NCBI GenBank assembly: GCA_016195915.1
Contig: JACPYS010000015.1
Span: 62,001 to 126,000, forward strand
Direction: 5' to 3'
DNA: 64,000 bases
DNA from: Betaproteobacteria bacterium
GTDB taxonomy: Bacteria > Pseudomonadota > Gammaproteobacteria > Burkholderiales > SG8-39
Program-made: the position numbers and the translations under genes
Shown: one piece after another, positions 24,922 through 36,154 of the stretch
How positions within the stretch are numbered: position 1 is the first letter of the stretch
How the letters are laid out: every line of letters starts with the position of its first letter
Notes under the pieces: model-generated
What the model saw: the letters and a program-made list of their open reading frames with translations, nothing else
Database searches by the model: none
What the model was told of the DNA's origin: nothing

Positions 24922-27511
24922 CGATTTTCCTTTCCAATCCGTAATCTTCTGAATAGCGTAACTTCATTTCCTGGTTCGTCCAACCGCCTTGTGCCTCGGG
25001 TGTCATTTCTAGGCATACGCGTCCGTCGTCGTCGCGCTCACAGCCAGCAAGCCGCTTCTTCCAACTTGCCGGTGCGGGCACAGCATTGACGCTGAGAGTC
25101 TCTGCAAGCTTGCGCCCGTCGAGTTCATCTAACGACTCGCCATCGAGCAATCGTCCATCGGGTTGGATCAGCAAAACGGTAAGGCTCATTTCATCGTCAC
25201 GGGTCAGGCTCGTTGCAATGCTGTCCTCGTCGCGAAACTGGCTGACTGTCATGGTCGTGAGCTGAATGGCTCTGGCCTCTTTTTCCTCCTGATCCTGCCT
25301 CCAGGCACGGAAAGCACCATAAGTCTCGTCGGGCTCATCGTCCCAGGGAGGTTCCGCATAAACCTGCTCGATCCAATCCCGATATACAGCGGGGAATGCA
25401 ATCCGGGCAGCGCAAGCAAGTAATCGCTCGGTACGCCACAACACACGTGTGTTGCCGTAGATGAGCTTGTGCAGTGCGTAGTCCTCGCCCTCCACCGACA
25501 GCACCGTGCAACGCGGCATCTCGAATCCTATGGGGCGTGGCCGGTCATGGCGATGCAAGCGACCGAGTCGTTGGAACAGTAAGTCCACCGGGCATATCTG
25601 CGTGATCATCCAATCGAAGTCGAGGTCCAGACTCTGCTCGACCACTTGGGTGGCGACCAGAATACGGCCGCGATCACGGTGCGCGTTCCGCCCATAGTAA
25701 GTTTTCACGGCCTCTTCTCTTTGTTGCCGATCCCTGAAGCGGTAGCGAGCGTGGAATACATCAACCGGCAAGGCCGTTCTATCGCGCAGTATGCGAGTGA
25801 GGCGTTGAGCGTCGTCAACGAGATTAACGACCACTGCAATCCGGGCGCCCGACTCCGCCGCCGATAACATGCGATTGAGAACTGAATCATCCGGAAAAGC
25901 GCCGGGCAGCTTTAGACATTCGACATCCACCTCTCGACGTGGCGGGCGCTGAGCCTCGGTCACCGTAAGGCAGGCAACTCGACCCTGAGTGGCATGCCAC
26001 ACCACCGGGTATGGCGGATCGTCTGCGCCTTCGGCACCCCACGCCTGGAATAACTTTGAACGAACTCCGGCCGGCAAGGTGGCGGAAAGCAGCATCGCGC
26101 TCCCGCCGGTGACCTTTTGCCGACGCAGCACTTCGCCGAGAAGTCCATGCATGTAAGCGTCGTAGGCGTGGACCTCATCCACGATCAATACCGACTTATT
26201 TAGTCCAAAGCCGCGGACAAACTTGTGCCGAACCGGCAACACGGAGAGCAGCACTTGATCTACGGTACAGATGCCCACCTGGCCAAGAAATACGCGTTTG
26301 CGGCTGCTAGCAAGCCAGGCAGCGCATTGGATCGTTGCCTCTTCCTTTCCCTGCGCAGTCTCCCGTCGCCCGGCGTCCACCAATTGTTCGAACTCAGGAT
26401 TCAGATTACGGTTGCCGTGTGCGAGCACCACGCTACCTCGGCCAATGGCCTTTTCGGCGAACGCCTTGGCACGTGTGAGCATGGCATTGGCCGTGGCCTG
26501 AGTGGGGAGGGCGAAAACGATGGAATCCGCCAAACCCACGTCGAGAAGCCGCCAAGCGTACGCCAGTGCAGTTTCGGTCTTGCCGCTGCCGGTGGGCGCC
26601 TCGATCAGCGTAAGTCCGGGCACGAGAGGCAAACTGTTCACCAGAATCTGAACACCTCGCGGCGATTCGTCTTTTCGTAGCAAATCGGCCACACCACCAT
26701 AGGTATTCGCTCTTGCACGCAACCCGAAGCAACGCAGCAAGTCGTCGTCGACGATCCTGTTTACGTTTCCAGCCAGATAGTCAGCGAATGTGATGTTGGC
26801 ATCAAGTTTCCGGTAAGGAAACGAATTCACGTTGGAACCAATCCAGTCGCACACGGCACAGTAGCCAGCCAGCAAAGACTGGGCTCCAACTGTACAGGCC
26901 GGCGGGATATCTAGAAGACTCAGCCCGGCAGGCCTCAAAAACATATCGGTCAAGGCAGCTACAAACATGCGCCGGGCTTCGCGATCATGGTCCATGACGT
27001 GAGCTTCTGCATAGTCACTACCGACATCCGCTCCGGACGAAAGGTCGCCGTGATGCCCTGTCACTGCCGCGAGCCATGGACGCCATGCGTCAACGATCTC
27101 CGCAGAGTTCACACTGGACCATTCACTCAACTCGCGCATGGCTAACGCGTAACCCATCCGCCCGTGGTCAAAGTGTTTGGCCAGGCTTTCGTCCACGTCG
27201 TCGCGTTTCAAATCCGCCCACGCCAAGCAAAGCGCATCGAGAGCCTTCGATTGAAACCGCACGTCGAACTTGCCGAGATCATGCAATGTGATGAAGAAGA
27301 TCACCCATGCCCGAAGCTTCCTTGCCGAGAAGTCCGACCAGTCAAACGCCGCAAGAAAAGTCCGCCGAATGACCGGACTCACATCCCACCAAATTGCGGT
27401 GACCGCCGCGACATCCAGGCAGTGATAGGCCAACGGGTGCCACTTCGGCTCGTCCGGATAGTTCGGATCGGCCTTACCCCAGTACCGCAAGAAGGATGTC
27501 TGGTTTGCCAT
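24908..27511 (-). CDS. cas3: Type I Cas3 nuclease-helicase
   Basis: An 867-residue protein starting at ATG 27511. The N-terminal HD nuclease has HPLAYHCLDVAA, HD at 77-78 (LHDLGKFD) and GHH at 152-154. The SF2 helicase has Walker A PTGSGKT at 306-312, DEVH at 445-448 and SAT at 476-478. It unwinds and degrades DNA marked by Cascade. It is the first gene of the effector operon, 66 bases after the WYL regulator gene, with a 13-base palindrome in the gap. The DNA looks more A/T-rich than the metabolic genes (not measured). Confidence 0.97.
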   Translation of the reverse strand: MANQTSFLRYWGKADPNYPDEPKWHPLAYHCLDVAAVTAIWWDVSPVIRRTFLAAFDWSDFSARKLRAWVIFFITLHDLGKFDVRFQSKALDALCLAWADLKRDDVDESLAKHFDHGRMGYALAMRELSEWSSVNSAEIVDAWRPWLAAVTGHHGDLSSGADVGSDYAEAHVMDHDREARRMFVAALTDMFLRPAGLSLLDIPPACTVGAQSLLAGYCAVCDWIGSNVNSFPYRKLDANITFADYLAGNVNRIVDDDLLRCFGLRARANTYGGVADLLRKDESPRGVQILVNSLPLVPGLTLIEAPTGSGKTETALAYAWRLLDVGLADSIVFALPTQATANAMLTRAKAFAEKAIGRGSVVLAHGNRNLNPEFEQLVDAGRRETAQGKEEATIQCAAWLASSRKRVFLGQVGICTVDQVLLSVLPVRHKFVRGFGLNKSVLIVDEVHAYDAYMHGLLGEVLRRQKVTGGSAMLLSATLPAGVRSKLFQAWGAEGADDPPYPVVWHATQGRVACLTVTEAQRPPRREVDVECLKLPGAFPDDSVLNRMLSAAESGARIAVVVNLVDDAQRLTRILRDRTALPVDVFHARYRFRDRQQREEAVKTYYGRNAHRDRGRILVATQVVEQSLDLDFDWMITQICPVDLLFQRLGRLHRHDRPRPIGFEMPRCTVLSVEGEDYALHKLIYGNTRVLWRTERLLACAARIAFPAVYRDWIEQVYAEPPWDDEPDETYGAFRAWRQDQEEKEARAIQLTTMTVSQFRDEDSIATSLTRDDEMSLTVLLIQPDGRLLDGESLDELDGRKLAETLSVNAVPAPASWKKRLAGCERDDDGRVCLEMTPEAQGGWTNQEMKLRYSEDYGLERKIDESA

Positions 27512-27526
27512 GTATGGCTACGCGGC

Positions 27527-27539
27527 ACTCATTATGAGT
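27527..27539. promoter_or_regulatory. Palindrome in the cas3 promoter region
   Basis: ACTCAT-T-ATGAGT is a perfect 6+1+6 palindrome, 15 bases upstream of the cas3 ATG in the 66-base gap after the WYL regulator gene. It is a plausible operator for that regulator or another factor controlling cas expression. No clear -35/-10 pair could be placed around it. Confidence 0.4.
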
Positions 27540-27577
27540 ACCGTCAGTCTCAAAACGTGCGACTAGGTATTCCCGAT

Positions 27578-28564
<987 letters not shown>

Positions 28565-28763
28565 CTAAGGGTAACCGCGGGAAATGTCGGCCCGATTGCA
28601 TCCGGCGCAGAGCCACGATCCCGGAAAATCAGTAGATCAATCCTGACAGATTCATGCGTCAGGGCCAGGCGCCAGGAGATCCTCTGCCATATTTCCTGAG
28701 CCGCTCGCGGCGCCTGAGCATTCCGGCCGCGCATCCGCAAGTCTGCTTCAACGAACGGCTGAG

Positions 28764-31700
28764 CTATCGTTGATGCGCCGCGTCAGTCAGGCGACGCACC
28801 ACGTCGCAAAGTTCGTCGACTGTGTCCGGCTTGTAGATCAGGTGCCGCACGCCGCACTCGGGCGCTTTGCGCCGCAACTCGTCGGTGATGTAGCCTGAGG
28901 TCACAGCCACGGGCAGGCCGGGGCGGATGCGCGCGAGCTCGCGCGCCACGTCCAGGCCGGACATCCCCGGCATGTTGAAGTCGGTCACCGCCAGGTCGTA
29001 CCCGTCCGGGTCGGCGCGCACCGCGTCGAGCGCATCCTGCGCCAGCGTGAATCCGCTGACGCGGTAGCCCCGGCGCTGCAGCATGCGGCTCACCAGCGAC
29101 ACCAACGCGTCGTCGTCATCGAGATAGAGCACATGCTGACCTCGTCCTTGCCGCTGCAAGTCCGCAGGCACACCGCCTCCCGCCTCGGCCGCAGCTGCAA
29201 GCTCGACGGCGGGGAAATACAGGTGAAAGGTCGTTCCCTCGCCCGGCGTGCTGTCGACGGTGATGGCGCCTTCGTGCCCCTGCACGATGCCATGCACCGC
29301 GGACAGACCCAGCCCCGTCCCCTCTCCGACCGGCTTGGTGGTGAAAAACGGCTCGAAAATCCGTTCCATGACCGCCGCGTCCATGCCCCTGCCCGTATCC
29401 TTCACCGTCAAGCGCGCATACCTGCCGGGCGGCAAATCGGGGTGTCCGCCGTCCGACGGGCCATCCAGCGCGACGCTCTCCAATGCGAGCGCGATCGTGC
29501 CCGGGCGGCCCTCCATGGCGTGCCAGGCGTTGGTGCACAGATTCAACAGCACTTGGTGGATCTGGGTCGGGTCGGCCATCACGCTCGGCGCGTCCGCTGA
29601 GGAGCTTGCGATCAGCCGCACGCCTGCGGGAAGGGTCGCGCGCAGCAGCTTGACCGCCTCCTCCATGAGCTTGTCGAGCGCGATGGGACGCCGCGAAAGC
29701 GTCTGCTTGCGGCTGAACGCGAGAATCTGCTGCACCAGTTCCCTTGCGCGGCGTGCCGCCTTGCCGATCTCCGTGATGCTCTCCAGCGCCCGGTGGTCCT
29801 CCCCGACATCCTCGAGCGCGAGCGCCGCGTTGCCGAGGATGGCGCCGATGATGTTGTTGAAGTCGTGCGCGATGCCTCCCGCGAGCGTGCCCATGGCCTC
29901 CATCTTCTGCGACTGCCGCAGCTGGACTTCGAGCATGCGCCGGCGCTCCTCGCTCTCGGCCATCGCCCGCTCGGCGCGCTTGCGTTCGGTGATGTCGCGG
30001 TGTATGCCCGCGATGGCCACAAGCCTGCCCGCGTCATCGCGAACCGCCGACGCGCTAATCTGGACGTGCAGCGGGCGCCCGTCCTTGGCTACGCGCACCG
30101 TTTCGAACGGCGGCACCGACCCGCCTTGCTGAAGAAATCGCGTATTTCGCTGCGCGTCGCCGCGATACTCCGGCGCCGAAATGATCCCGATGTCCCTGCC
30201 GATCGCTTCCTCCGCCGAGTAACCGTACAGGCGCGTCGCCCCTTCGTTCCACGAAAGGATCGTTCCGTCGGGCGCACGGCTGATGATGGCGTCGCTCGAA
30301 TGTTCGACGATGGCCGAGAGCAGCGCGCGCGCCTGCTCGGCGAGTTTCCGCTCGGTGATGTCCACGCCGGTGCCGCGGTAGCCGGTGATCGAGCCGCTCG
30401 CATCGCGCTTGGGCACCCGCGATATCATTTGCCAGAATTCCTTCCCTTGCTTGGTGACGGACCGGTGTTCCAAGCCACGGAAGGAACCGTCATTGCGCTG
30501 GTTGGCCGCGAGCCATGCGTCGACCCGCTCAAGCTCGCCCGGAGGCATGAGCTCGGCAGGCGTGCGTCCGAGCATTTCCTCCGCCCGGTAGCCGAACATG
30601 TGTTCCACCCGCCCCGACGCATAGGTGTAGCGCGATTCGAGGTTGAGTTCCCAGATATAGCCGCCCGCGGCCTCCGCAACCTCGCGGAAGCTCTGTTCGC
30701 TTTCGCGCAGTTCCCGCGTACGCTCGCTCACCAGGCGTTCCAGGTTCTCGTTCATCTTGCGAACGGCGGCTTCAGCGTCGCGCCGCCTCGCGTTCTCCAG
30801 AGCGAGCAGAATGCTGCCGGCGATCGAGGTAGCGAGTTTGTCCTCATCCGGCGTCCAGCGGCGTGGCGGGCCAACATGCTCGCAGCACAACACGCCTTCC
30901 AGTTCTCCGCCCCTGCCGATCGGCACGTCGAGCATCGAAGTGATCCCGAGGGGTTTCAGATAGTCTTCCACCAATTCGCCGGTGGCGGAATGCATGCAGG
31001 CATCGTCCGCCACAACGGCATCGAGGCTCAAAACGGCTTTGAAAAAGGCGGGGATCTGGTCCGCGGCGAAGCGCAGCCCGGTTTCGTGCGTGGCCCGGCT
31101 TTGCACGAACAAATCCTGGCACAGGATGGCCTTGCGCCTGTCCTCGACCAGCCAGATGCTTGCTCGTTCCACGCGGAGCGCCAGGGCGGTCTGCTCGGTC
31201 GCCAGCCTGAAGAAACCGCCCGGATCCTCCCCCCCGTAGTCGCGCAGCGCGAGCAGAGCGGACTGGAAACGCAGCGCCTGTTCACCGCGTTGGCGCTCGG
31301 CCGCTTCGGCGCGTTTGCGCTCCGTAATATCGACATAGATCGTTACGAAGCCGCCACCCGGGATCGGATTGCGCCGCAGCTCTATCGTGCGTCCATCGGG
31401 ACGCGTTCGCTCCACCACGATCGGACGGTCCGGCCACAGCTCTGCAATGCGGCGGTCTGCTTCCACATCAGGGTCACAGGCGCCGAACTCGCCCGCACGG
31501 GCCTGGCTCACCAGAACCTCGCGCAGCGTCGCTCCGGGTCGCGCCACGGTCGCGTCCACGCCCGCGATATCGAAGAATCGATCGTTCGCGGTCACCAGAC
31601 GCAAGTCCTGGTCCCACACGCTGATGCCGTCGCCCATGCTCGTGAAGATCGTGCGCAGCAGTTCCTCGCTGCGGCGCAACTGCTCCAGGTGAAGCTGTTC

Positions 31701-32309
31701 GGCGCTGCGCCGTGCCACGCTGTCGCGCGCGCCGCGATATCCGCGCAGCGCACCCGCGCCGATGAACGCGAGAAACAGCATCACCGTCGCACCCATGGCG
31801 GCGCTGATTCCTCCGCCTTGCGCAAACAGAAGCGCGACCAGCGGTGCTATGGCGAGCGCGGCGAACAGCAATGCAACGGCCACATCGAAAGCCGTTAACG
31901 ACAGCGAGCCCGCGGCGATTCCGGCGATCGCAATGGCCAGATAAGCCTGATGCTGGACATCGATTGGGGAAAGCATCAGCAGGCCCGCGAACCCCCATGC
32001 CACTCCATTGGCCGCAATACCGACGCGATAGCGCAGCAGCCAGACCGGGTTGTCCGCGTGCCGCAGCGGCGTGCGCCGGTGGACATAGGCGATCAGCCCG
32101 CGTGCAATCAGCGCGAGCACCAGGCCCGCGAGCCAGGCGATCAGCGCGGCAGGCGCTACCGTCCCCCATTGCGCTGCCAACAGAGCCAGCGCGACCAGCG
32201 CACTGCCTCCGATGGCGGAAGGAGCGATCGCAGAGTGCATCCGCACCTGTTCGGCGCTAAGCGCTGCGGCCAGGTGGGTATCGTCAGGCGTATCGCCGGG
32301 TGCTTGCAT
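28764..32309 (-). CDS. Membrane hybrid sensor histidine kinase (PAS-GAF-PAS-PAS-HisKA-HATPase-REC)
   Basis: 1181 residues. About six hydrophobic helices lie between residues 30 and 195. A PAS domain follows at about 213-335, GAF at 345-505, a coiled linker, then PAS at 540-660 and 665-780. The phospho-accepting histidine is H815 in GGIAHDFNN. The HATPase has N-box NLCTNAWHA and GTGLGLS; the REC domain has phospho-acceptor D1110 in VTDFNMPG and the IYKPD lysine. It probably phosphorylates its own receiver and passes the signal to an unlinked phosphotransfer protein, as no DNA-binding response regulator is nearby. It is closely related in its C-terminal half to the kinase at 33249-35990. Confidence 0.93.
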   Translation of the reverse strand: MQAPGDTPDDTHLAAALSAEQVRMHSAIAPSAIGGSALVALALLAAQWGTVAPAALIAWLAGLVLALIARGLIAYVHRRTPLRHADNPVWLLRYRVGIAANGVAWGFAGLLMLSPIDVQHQAYLAIAIAGIAAGSLSLTAFDVAVALLFAALAIAPLVALLFAQGGGISAAMGATVMLFLAFIGAGALRGYRGARDSVARRSAEQLHLEQLRRSEELLRTIFTSMGDGISVWDQDLRLVTANDRFFDIAGVDATVARPGATLREVLVSQARAGEFGACDPDVEADRRIAELWPDRPIVVERTRPDGRTIELRRNPIPGGGFVTIYVDITERKRAEAAERQRGEQALRFQSALLALRDYGGEDPGGFFRLATEQTALALRVERASIWLVEDRRKAILCQDLFVQSRATHETGLRFAADQIPAFFKAVLSLDAVVADDACMHSATGELVEDYLKPLGITSMLDVPIGRGGELEGVLCCEHVGPPRRWTPDEDKLATSIAGSILLALENARRRDAEAAVRKMNENLERLVSERTRELRESEQSFREVAEAAGGYIWELNLESRYTYASGRVEHMFGYRAEEMLGRTPAELMPPGELERVDAWLAANQRNDGSFRGLEHRSVTKQGKEFWQMISRVPKRDASGSITGYRGTGVDITERKLAEQARALLSAIVEHSSDAIISRAPDGTILSWNEGATRLYGYSAEEAIGRDIGIISAPEYRGDAQRNTRFLQQGGSVPPFETVRVAKDGRPLHVQISASAVRDDAGRLVAIAGIHRDITERKRAERAMAESEERRRMLEVQLRQSQKMEAMGTLAGGIAHDFNNIIGAILGNAALALEDVGEDHRALESITEIGKAARRARELVQQILAFSRKQTLSRRPIALDKLMEEAVKLLRATLPAGVRLIASSSADAPSVMADPTQIHQVLLNLCTNAWHAMEGRPGTIALALESVALDGPSDGGHPDLPPGRYARLTVKDTGRGMDAAVMERIFEPFFTTKPVGEGTGLGLSAVHGIVQGHEGAITVDSTPGEGTTFHLYFPAVELAAAAEAGGGVPADLQRQGRGQHVLYLDDDDALVSLVSRMLQRRGYRVSGFTLAQDALDAVRADPDGYDLAVTDFNMPGMSGLDVARELARIRPGLPVAVTSGYITDELRRKAPECGVRHLIYKPDTVDELCDVVRRLTDAAHQR

Positions 32310-32591
32310 TCGGCTGTCCTAGCGTTTGCTCGCTACGTCGAACAAGCCTCGCACGGCATCGCGCAGCAGATCGATCGGGAGAACAAAAAATCGGATTCGA
32401 ATGCGGACATCTTACGCCGAGGTGTGCCCGGCAACCCTGCGGCCGATTTGCGTCAGCGGCCCAGCATGACGGCTGTTCCGAACGTGTCGCGGAACAGAAC
32501 CGAATCGAACACGGTAGACGAGATCTGCGCCTTCCCCGCAAGCGTTATAAGATGGGCGCATCGACCACGTTTCACAGACAGAGGCTACCCC
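32310..32591. promoter_or_regulatory. Divergent promoter region (282 bases)
   Basis: This gap separates the leftward hybrid kinase and the rightward DUF2076 gene. A TATAAG hexamer at 32546-32551 is a possible -10 element for the DUF2076 gene; no convincing -35 was found. AGACAGAGG (to 32584) is its ribosome site. An A-rich run (AACAAAAAATC) near 32385 is the only other feature noticed. No small gene is supported. Confidence 0.35.
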
Positions 32592-33221
32592 ATGACCCCG
32601 CAGGAACGCGAACACCTTGCCGCCTTTCTCCAGCAGATGACCCAGATGCAGGCCGGGCAGAAAGATGCCGAAGCCGATGCGCTGATCCGCGAGGCTGCCA
32701 CCCGTCAGCCGGATGCGGCCTATCTCCTGGTGCAACGTGCCATGGGGCTCGACTACGCGCTGCAGGCTACCCAGGCGCAGGCGGCGAAATTGCAGACCGA
32801 ATTGGATCAGTCGCGATCCGGTGCGCGCAGCAGTTTTCTGGACACTTCGAATGCATGGGGACGGCCGATGCCGGCGCAGGGTGCGGCCCCGGTTGCCGCT
32901 GCCCCCGCTCCGTTGGCCCGGGCTGCCAGTCAAGCGGCGCCGGCAGCGGCCGCGCCGGGAAGTTCGTGGGGGTCGGGCATCCTGGGGACAGTCGCAACCA
33001 CAGCCGCCGGCGTGGTCGCGGGCGCGTTTCTATATCAAGGCATCCAGAGCCTGATGGGCCACCACAATACGCCCGCGAATACCGGGACGAATCCGGCTGC
33101 GCTGCCGCCCGAGTCCGGAAAGCTGGCATCCGACGCGGATGAGCGGCCCGACGCACTCGATGATTCGGCGGATTACGCGGATGCGGCCAACGGGGATTTC
33201 GATTCCGGGGATTCGGTTTAG
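32592..33221 (+). CDS. DUF2076 family protein
   Basis: A 209-residue protein starting at ATG 32592 after AGACAGAGG. The N-terminus MTPQEREHLAAFLQQM and LIREAATRQPDAAYLLVQRA are typical of DUF2076 (residues about 1-85), including a coiled segment (AAKLQTELDQSRSG). Then come a Pro/Ala-rich linker, a hydrophobic glycine-rich stretch GSGILGTVATTAAGVVAGAF (about 137-157) that may insert in or associate with the membrane, and a very acidic Asp/Ala tail. The function of the family is unknown; it is often seen as a periplasmic or envelope-associated ligand of other proteins. Confidence 0.85.
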   Translation: MTPQEREHLAAFLQQMTQMQAGQKDAEADALIREAATRQPDAAYLLVQRAMGLDYALQATQAQAAKLQTELDQSRSGARSSFLDTSNAWGRPMPAQGAAPVAAAPAPLARAASQAAPAAAAPGSSWGSGILGTVATTAAGVVAGAFLYQGIQSLMGHHNTPANTGTNPAALPPESGKLASDADERPDALDDSADYADAANGDFDSGDSV

Positions 33222-33248
33222 GCTTGCCCGCGATCGCGCCGCACGCGA

Positions 33249-35990
33249 TCAACTTCGCCGGGCGCCGGCGAGACGGTGGATGCTGTCGGCGAGCTCCTCG
33301 ACGGTATTCGGCTTGTATAAGACCTCGGCGACCCCGATCGCGCGCGCATTCGCCGTGAGTTCGTCGGTAATGAATCCCGACGCCAGCACCAGCGGCATTG
33401 TCGGCCGCAGCGCAAGCATTTCGCGTGCGATCTCGAGGCCGGACCGACCGGGCATGTTGTAGTCGCTGATCACCAGATCGAACGCGTCCGGATCGGCGCG
33501 AAACGCCTCCAGCGCCTCCTCCCAGCGCGAAAAGCCGCTCACCCGGTAGCCGAGCCGTACCAGCATCCGCTGTGCGAGGAACACCAGTGCCTCTTCGTCG
33601 TCAAGAAACAGGATGCGCTCGCCGCGGCCGCGCGGACTTTCGACCGGATCACCCACGGCGGACGCATCCCCATGCCCGCCTTCCGCCATCGGGAAACACA
33701 GCGTAAACGTCGTTCCCTTCCCGGGCTCGCTGCGCACGCCGATGTATCCGTCGTGACTCTTCACGATACCGTGTGCGACCGACAGGCCAAGGCCGGTTCC
33801 CTGCCCTTGCGCCTTGGTGGTAAAGAACGGCTCGAAAACGCGCTCGACGGTAGCGGCGTCCATGCCACAGCCGGTATCCGCGACTGCAACGCGCGCGTAG
33901 GTGCCGGGCGGTACTTCACCCGAGGCGGAATCCGCATTCACCTCGAGACGGTCCAGGCGAATCTCGACGCGACCGCTGCCGTGCTCGAGCGCGTGCCAGG
34001 CATTGGTGCACAGATTCATCAGCACCTGCTGAATCTGGGTCGGATCGGCAAGAACCTGCGGAGCACCGGTCGCGAGCACGGTGCTGATGCCCACTCCGGC
34101 AGGCAGCGTCTTGCGCATCAGCCGAGCCACTTCCTCGAGCACCTCGTTCAGCGCGATCACCCGGCGCTGCGGCGTCTCGCTGCGGCTGAAGGCGAGAATC
34201 TGCTGCACCAGTTCCCTGGCGCGCCCGCTCGCCTTGCGGATTTCCTCGAGGCTTTCCTGTGCCGGGTGGCCGGCGTCGATATCCTGGCGCGCCAGTTCCG
34301 CGTTGCCCAGAATGGCTCCGAGGATGTTGTTGAAGTCATGCGCGATGCCGCCGGCCAGCGTCCCGATGGCCTCCATTTTCTGCGATTGGCGCAACTGCGC
34401 TTGCGTGCGCTCCTGCTCCGTGACGTCGGTATAGGTGGTAACGAACCCGCCCTCGGGCAGGGGGGTTCCGATCACTTCCAGCACCACGCCGTTGGGTCGA
34501 GTACGCTTGAATCGATGCGGCAGCTTTTGCCTCGCGAGTTCGACCCTGGTTCGCACCTGCTCGTTCACGTCTCCGGGGCCGTATTCGCCGCGCCCGGCGT
34601 TGAAACGGATCACGTCCTCGAGGGAGCGATTTTCCATGATGAGGGAATCCGGAAAGTCGAGCAACTGCAGAAACGCCCGGTTGAATCCGATGAGACGCAA
34701 TTCCTTGTCCAATACGCTGATGCCCTGCGCCATGTTTTCCAGCGTGGTGATCAGCAACGAGGTCTTGCGCTCGAGCATCTCCTCGGCGCTTTTGCGGACG
34801 ATGGCCGATGCGACGTGAAAGGCGATGGTCCGGGCAACCCCGATCTCGCTCTCGTCGAACCGGTGCGACGCGTCGTAATAGAGCATGAACTTTCCGATCA
34901 GGCGGCCGTCCAGCACGAGAGGAATGAAGCCCAGGGCCCGCACGCCTTCACGCTCGATCACCGCGCGCAATGCGTCCAACCACGGGGCATGCGCGACTTC
35001 CTCGACCAGAACCGGTTGCGGATCGGCAGTGTCCTGCGTCCATGGCGAATGCCCTTCAGCCGCCTTGCGGTACGCCTCGGAAAGGCCTCGCCAGGCCTTG
35101 AATCGCATCACGCGGTCCGGGTCGAACAACAGGATCGCGACGCGATCCACCTTCAGCGTGCGCACCAGCGAGTCCATCGCCTCCTCATAGACCTGTTCGA
35201 TCGATTCGGCCCTGCCTACGGCATTGCTCAACAGATAGAGTGCCTGTATTTCCTCCAGATGCTGCAAGTCAAGCGCCTGCGCCCTTTTGCGGCGCGAGAT
35301 GTCGAAGATCGCCCCCAGAAAGCGCACCGGGCGTCCCGCATCGTCCCAGACGCAGGTTCCCGCGCCGTGAACCCAGACGTAATGACCGTCGGCATGCCGC
35401 AGCCGGTACTCCTGGTCGAACGCGACGCGCCGATCGAGTTGCGCGGCCTGGGCGGCGAGCACGCGCTCCCGGTCCTCGGGATGCAGGCACTCGGAAAACA
35501 ATTGGCTGAAGTCGGCGTCGGCGGGATAGCCCAGGATGGATTTGAAAATCGTCGAAAAATGGGTGACGTTGTCGACCATATCCCAGTCCCAGATTCCGCC
35601 CCTTGCCGCGCCCACGACCAGATCCAGATTCTCGCGATGCTGCAATGCGTCCCGCTGAACGCGCCTGCGTTCCGTGATATCGATGATGCTGCTGAGATGG
35701 AACCTCCCTTCGGTGGTCTGCACCGTGCTGATGCCGATCTCCACGGGCACATCGGCACCGTCCTTGTGCCGCGCGAACAATTCGAGGCCGATACCCATCT
35801 GGCGCGTAAACGGCGCGTGGAATTGTCCTTCGCGGCGCACCGCATGGATCGCGCGCAAGCGCTGCGGAACCAGCACCTCGATCGATTGACCGATCAGGTC
35901 TGCGCGCGCGTAACCCAGCATCCGCTCCAGGCTGGCATTGACCAGCAGGATGTTGGCGGCCATATCCGACAATACGACGCCCTGCGGCAT
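33249..35990 (-). CDS. Hybrid sensor histidine kinase (PAS-PAS-GAF-PAS-HisKA-HATPase-REC)
   Basis: 913 residues from ATG 35990. Domains: PAS about 1-108, PAS 120-235, GAF 245-400, PAS 405-525, HisKA with H551 (GGIAHDFNN), HATPase to about 770, and REC with D843 in ISDYNMPG. No membrane segment is seen, so it is probably cytoplasmic. The ATG clips the start of the first PAS domain and has its only ribosome-like site (GAGGGA) touching it. In frame upstream, a perfect AAGGAG (36061-36056) is followed after 5 bases by ATC 36050, with no ATG, GTG or TTG in range, so translation may begin there and add 20 residues. The C-terminal half parallels the kinase at 28764. Confidence 0.92.
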   Translation of the reverse strand: MPQGVVLSDMAANILLVNASLERMLGYARADLIGQSIEVLVPQRLRAIHAVRREGQFHAPFTRQMGIGLELFARHKDGADVPVEIGISTVQTTEGRFHLSSIIDITERRRVQRDALQHRENLDLVVGAARGGIWDWDMVDNVTHFSTIFKSILGYPADADFSQLFSECLHPEDRERVLAAQAAQLDRRVAFDQEYRLRHADGHYVWVHGAGTCVWDDAGRPVRFLGAIFDISRRKRAQALDLQHLEEIQALYLLSNAVGRAESIEQVYEEAMDSLVRTLKVDRVAILLFDPDRVMRFKAWRGLSEAYRKAAEGHSPWTQDTADPQPVLVEEVAHAPWLDALRAVIEREGVRALGFIPLVLDGRLIGKFMLYYDASHRFDESEIGVARTIAFHVASAIVRKSAEEMLERKTSLLITTLENMAQGISVLDKELRLIGFNRAFLQLLDFPDSLIMENRSLEDVIRFNAGRGEYGPGDVNEQVRTRVELARQKLPHRFKRTRPNGVVLEVIGTPLPEGGFVTTYTDVTEQERTQAQLRQSQKMEAIGTLAGGIAHDFNNILGAILGNAELARQDIDAGHPAQESLEEIRKASGRARELVQQILAFSRSETPQRRVIALNEVLEEVARLMRKTLPAGVGISTVLATGAPQVLADPTQIQQVLMNLCTNAWHALEHGSGRVEIRLDRLEVNADSASGEVPPGTYARVAVADTGCGMDAATVERVFEPFFTTKAQGQGTGLGLSVAHGIVKSHDGYIGVRSEPGKGTTFTLCFPMAEGGHGDASAVGDPVESPRGRGERILFLDDEEALVFLAQRMLVRLGYRVSGFSRWEEALEAFRADPDAFDLVISDYNMPGRSGLEIAREMLALRPTMPLVLASGFITDELTANARAIGVAEVLYKPNTVEELADSIHRLAGARRS

Positions 35991-36142
35991 TCCCTCGACG
36001 ATGAGGCGAAACCGCTCAAGTTCCGCGTTGCTGACCGGATCGTCCCTGATTTGATCTCCTTCGAATGAAATATTCTATCCGTCTGCGCCGGACCTCGCGC
36101 GGAGCTGCAAGGCAAGGATCCCGGAAATCCTCGTTGAATCCG

Positions 36143-36148
36143 TATAAT
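36143..36148 (+). promoter_or_regulatory. TATAAT -10 element with possible leaderless start
   Basis: A perfect TATAAT lies 6 bases before GTG 36155, the start codon best supported for the flavoprotein. RNA polymerase normally initiates 6-7 bases beyond the -10 box, so the transcript would begin at or next to the GTG. No ribosome-binding site is seen. The -35 region (about 36118-36125, ATCCCGGA) is poor, so an activator may be needed. Confidence 0.45.
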
Positions 36149-36154
36149 TGTCCG

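Noticed and set aside
36065-36154. N-terminal extension of the flavoprotein from ATG 36065
   Set aside because: Basic, unconserved-looking residues with no ribosome site; a perfect -10 box lies inside it.
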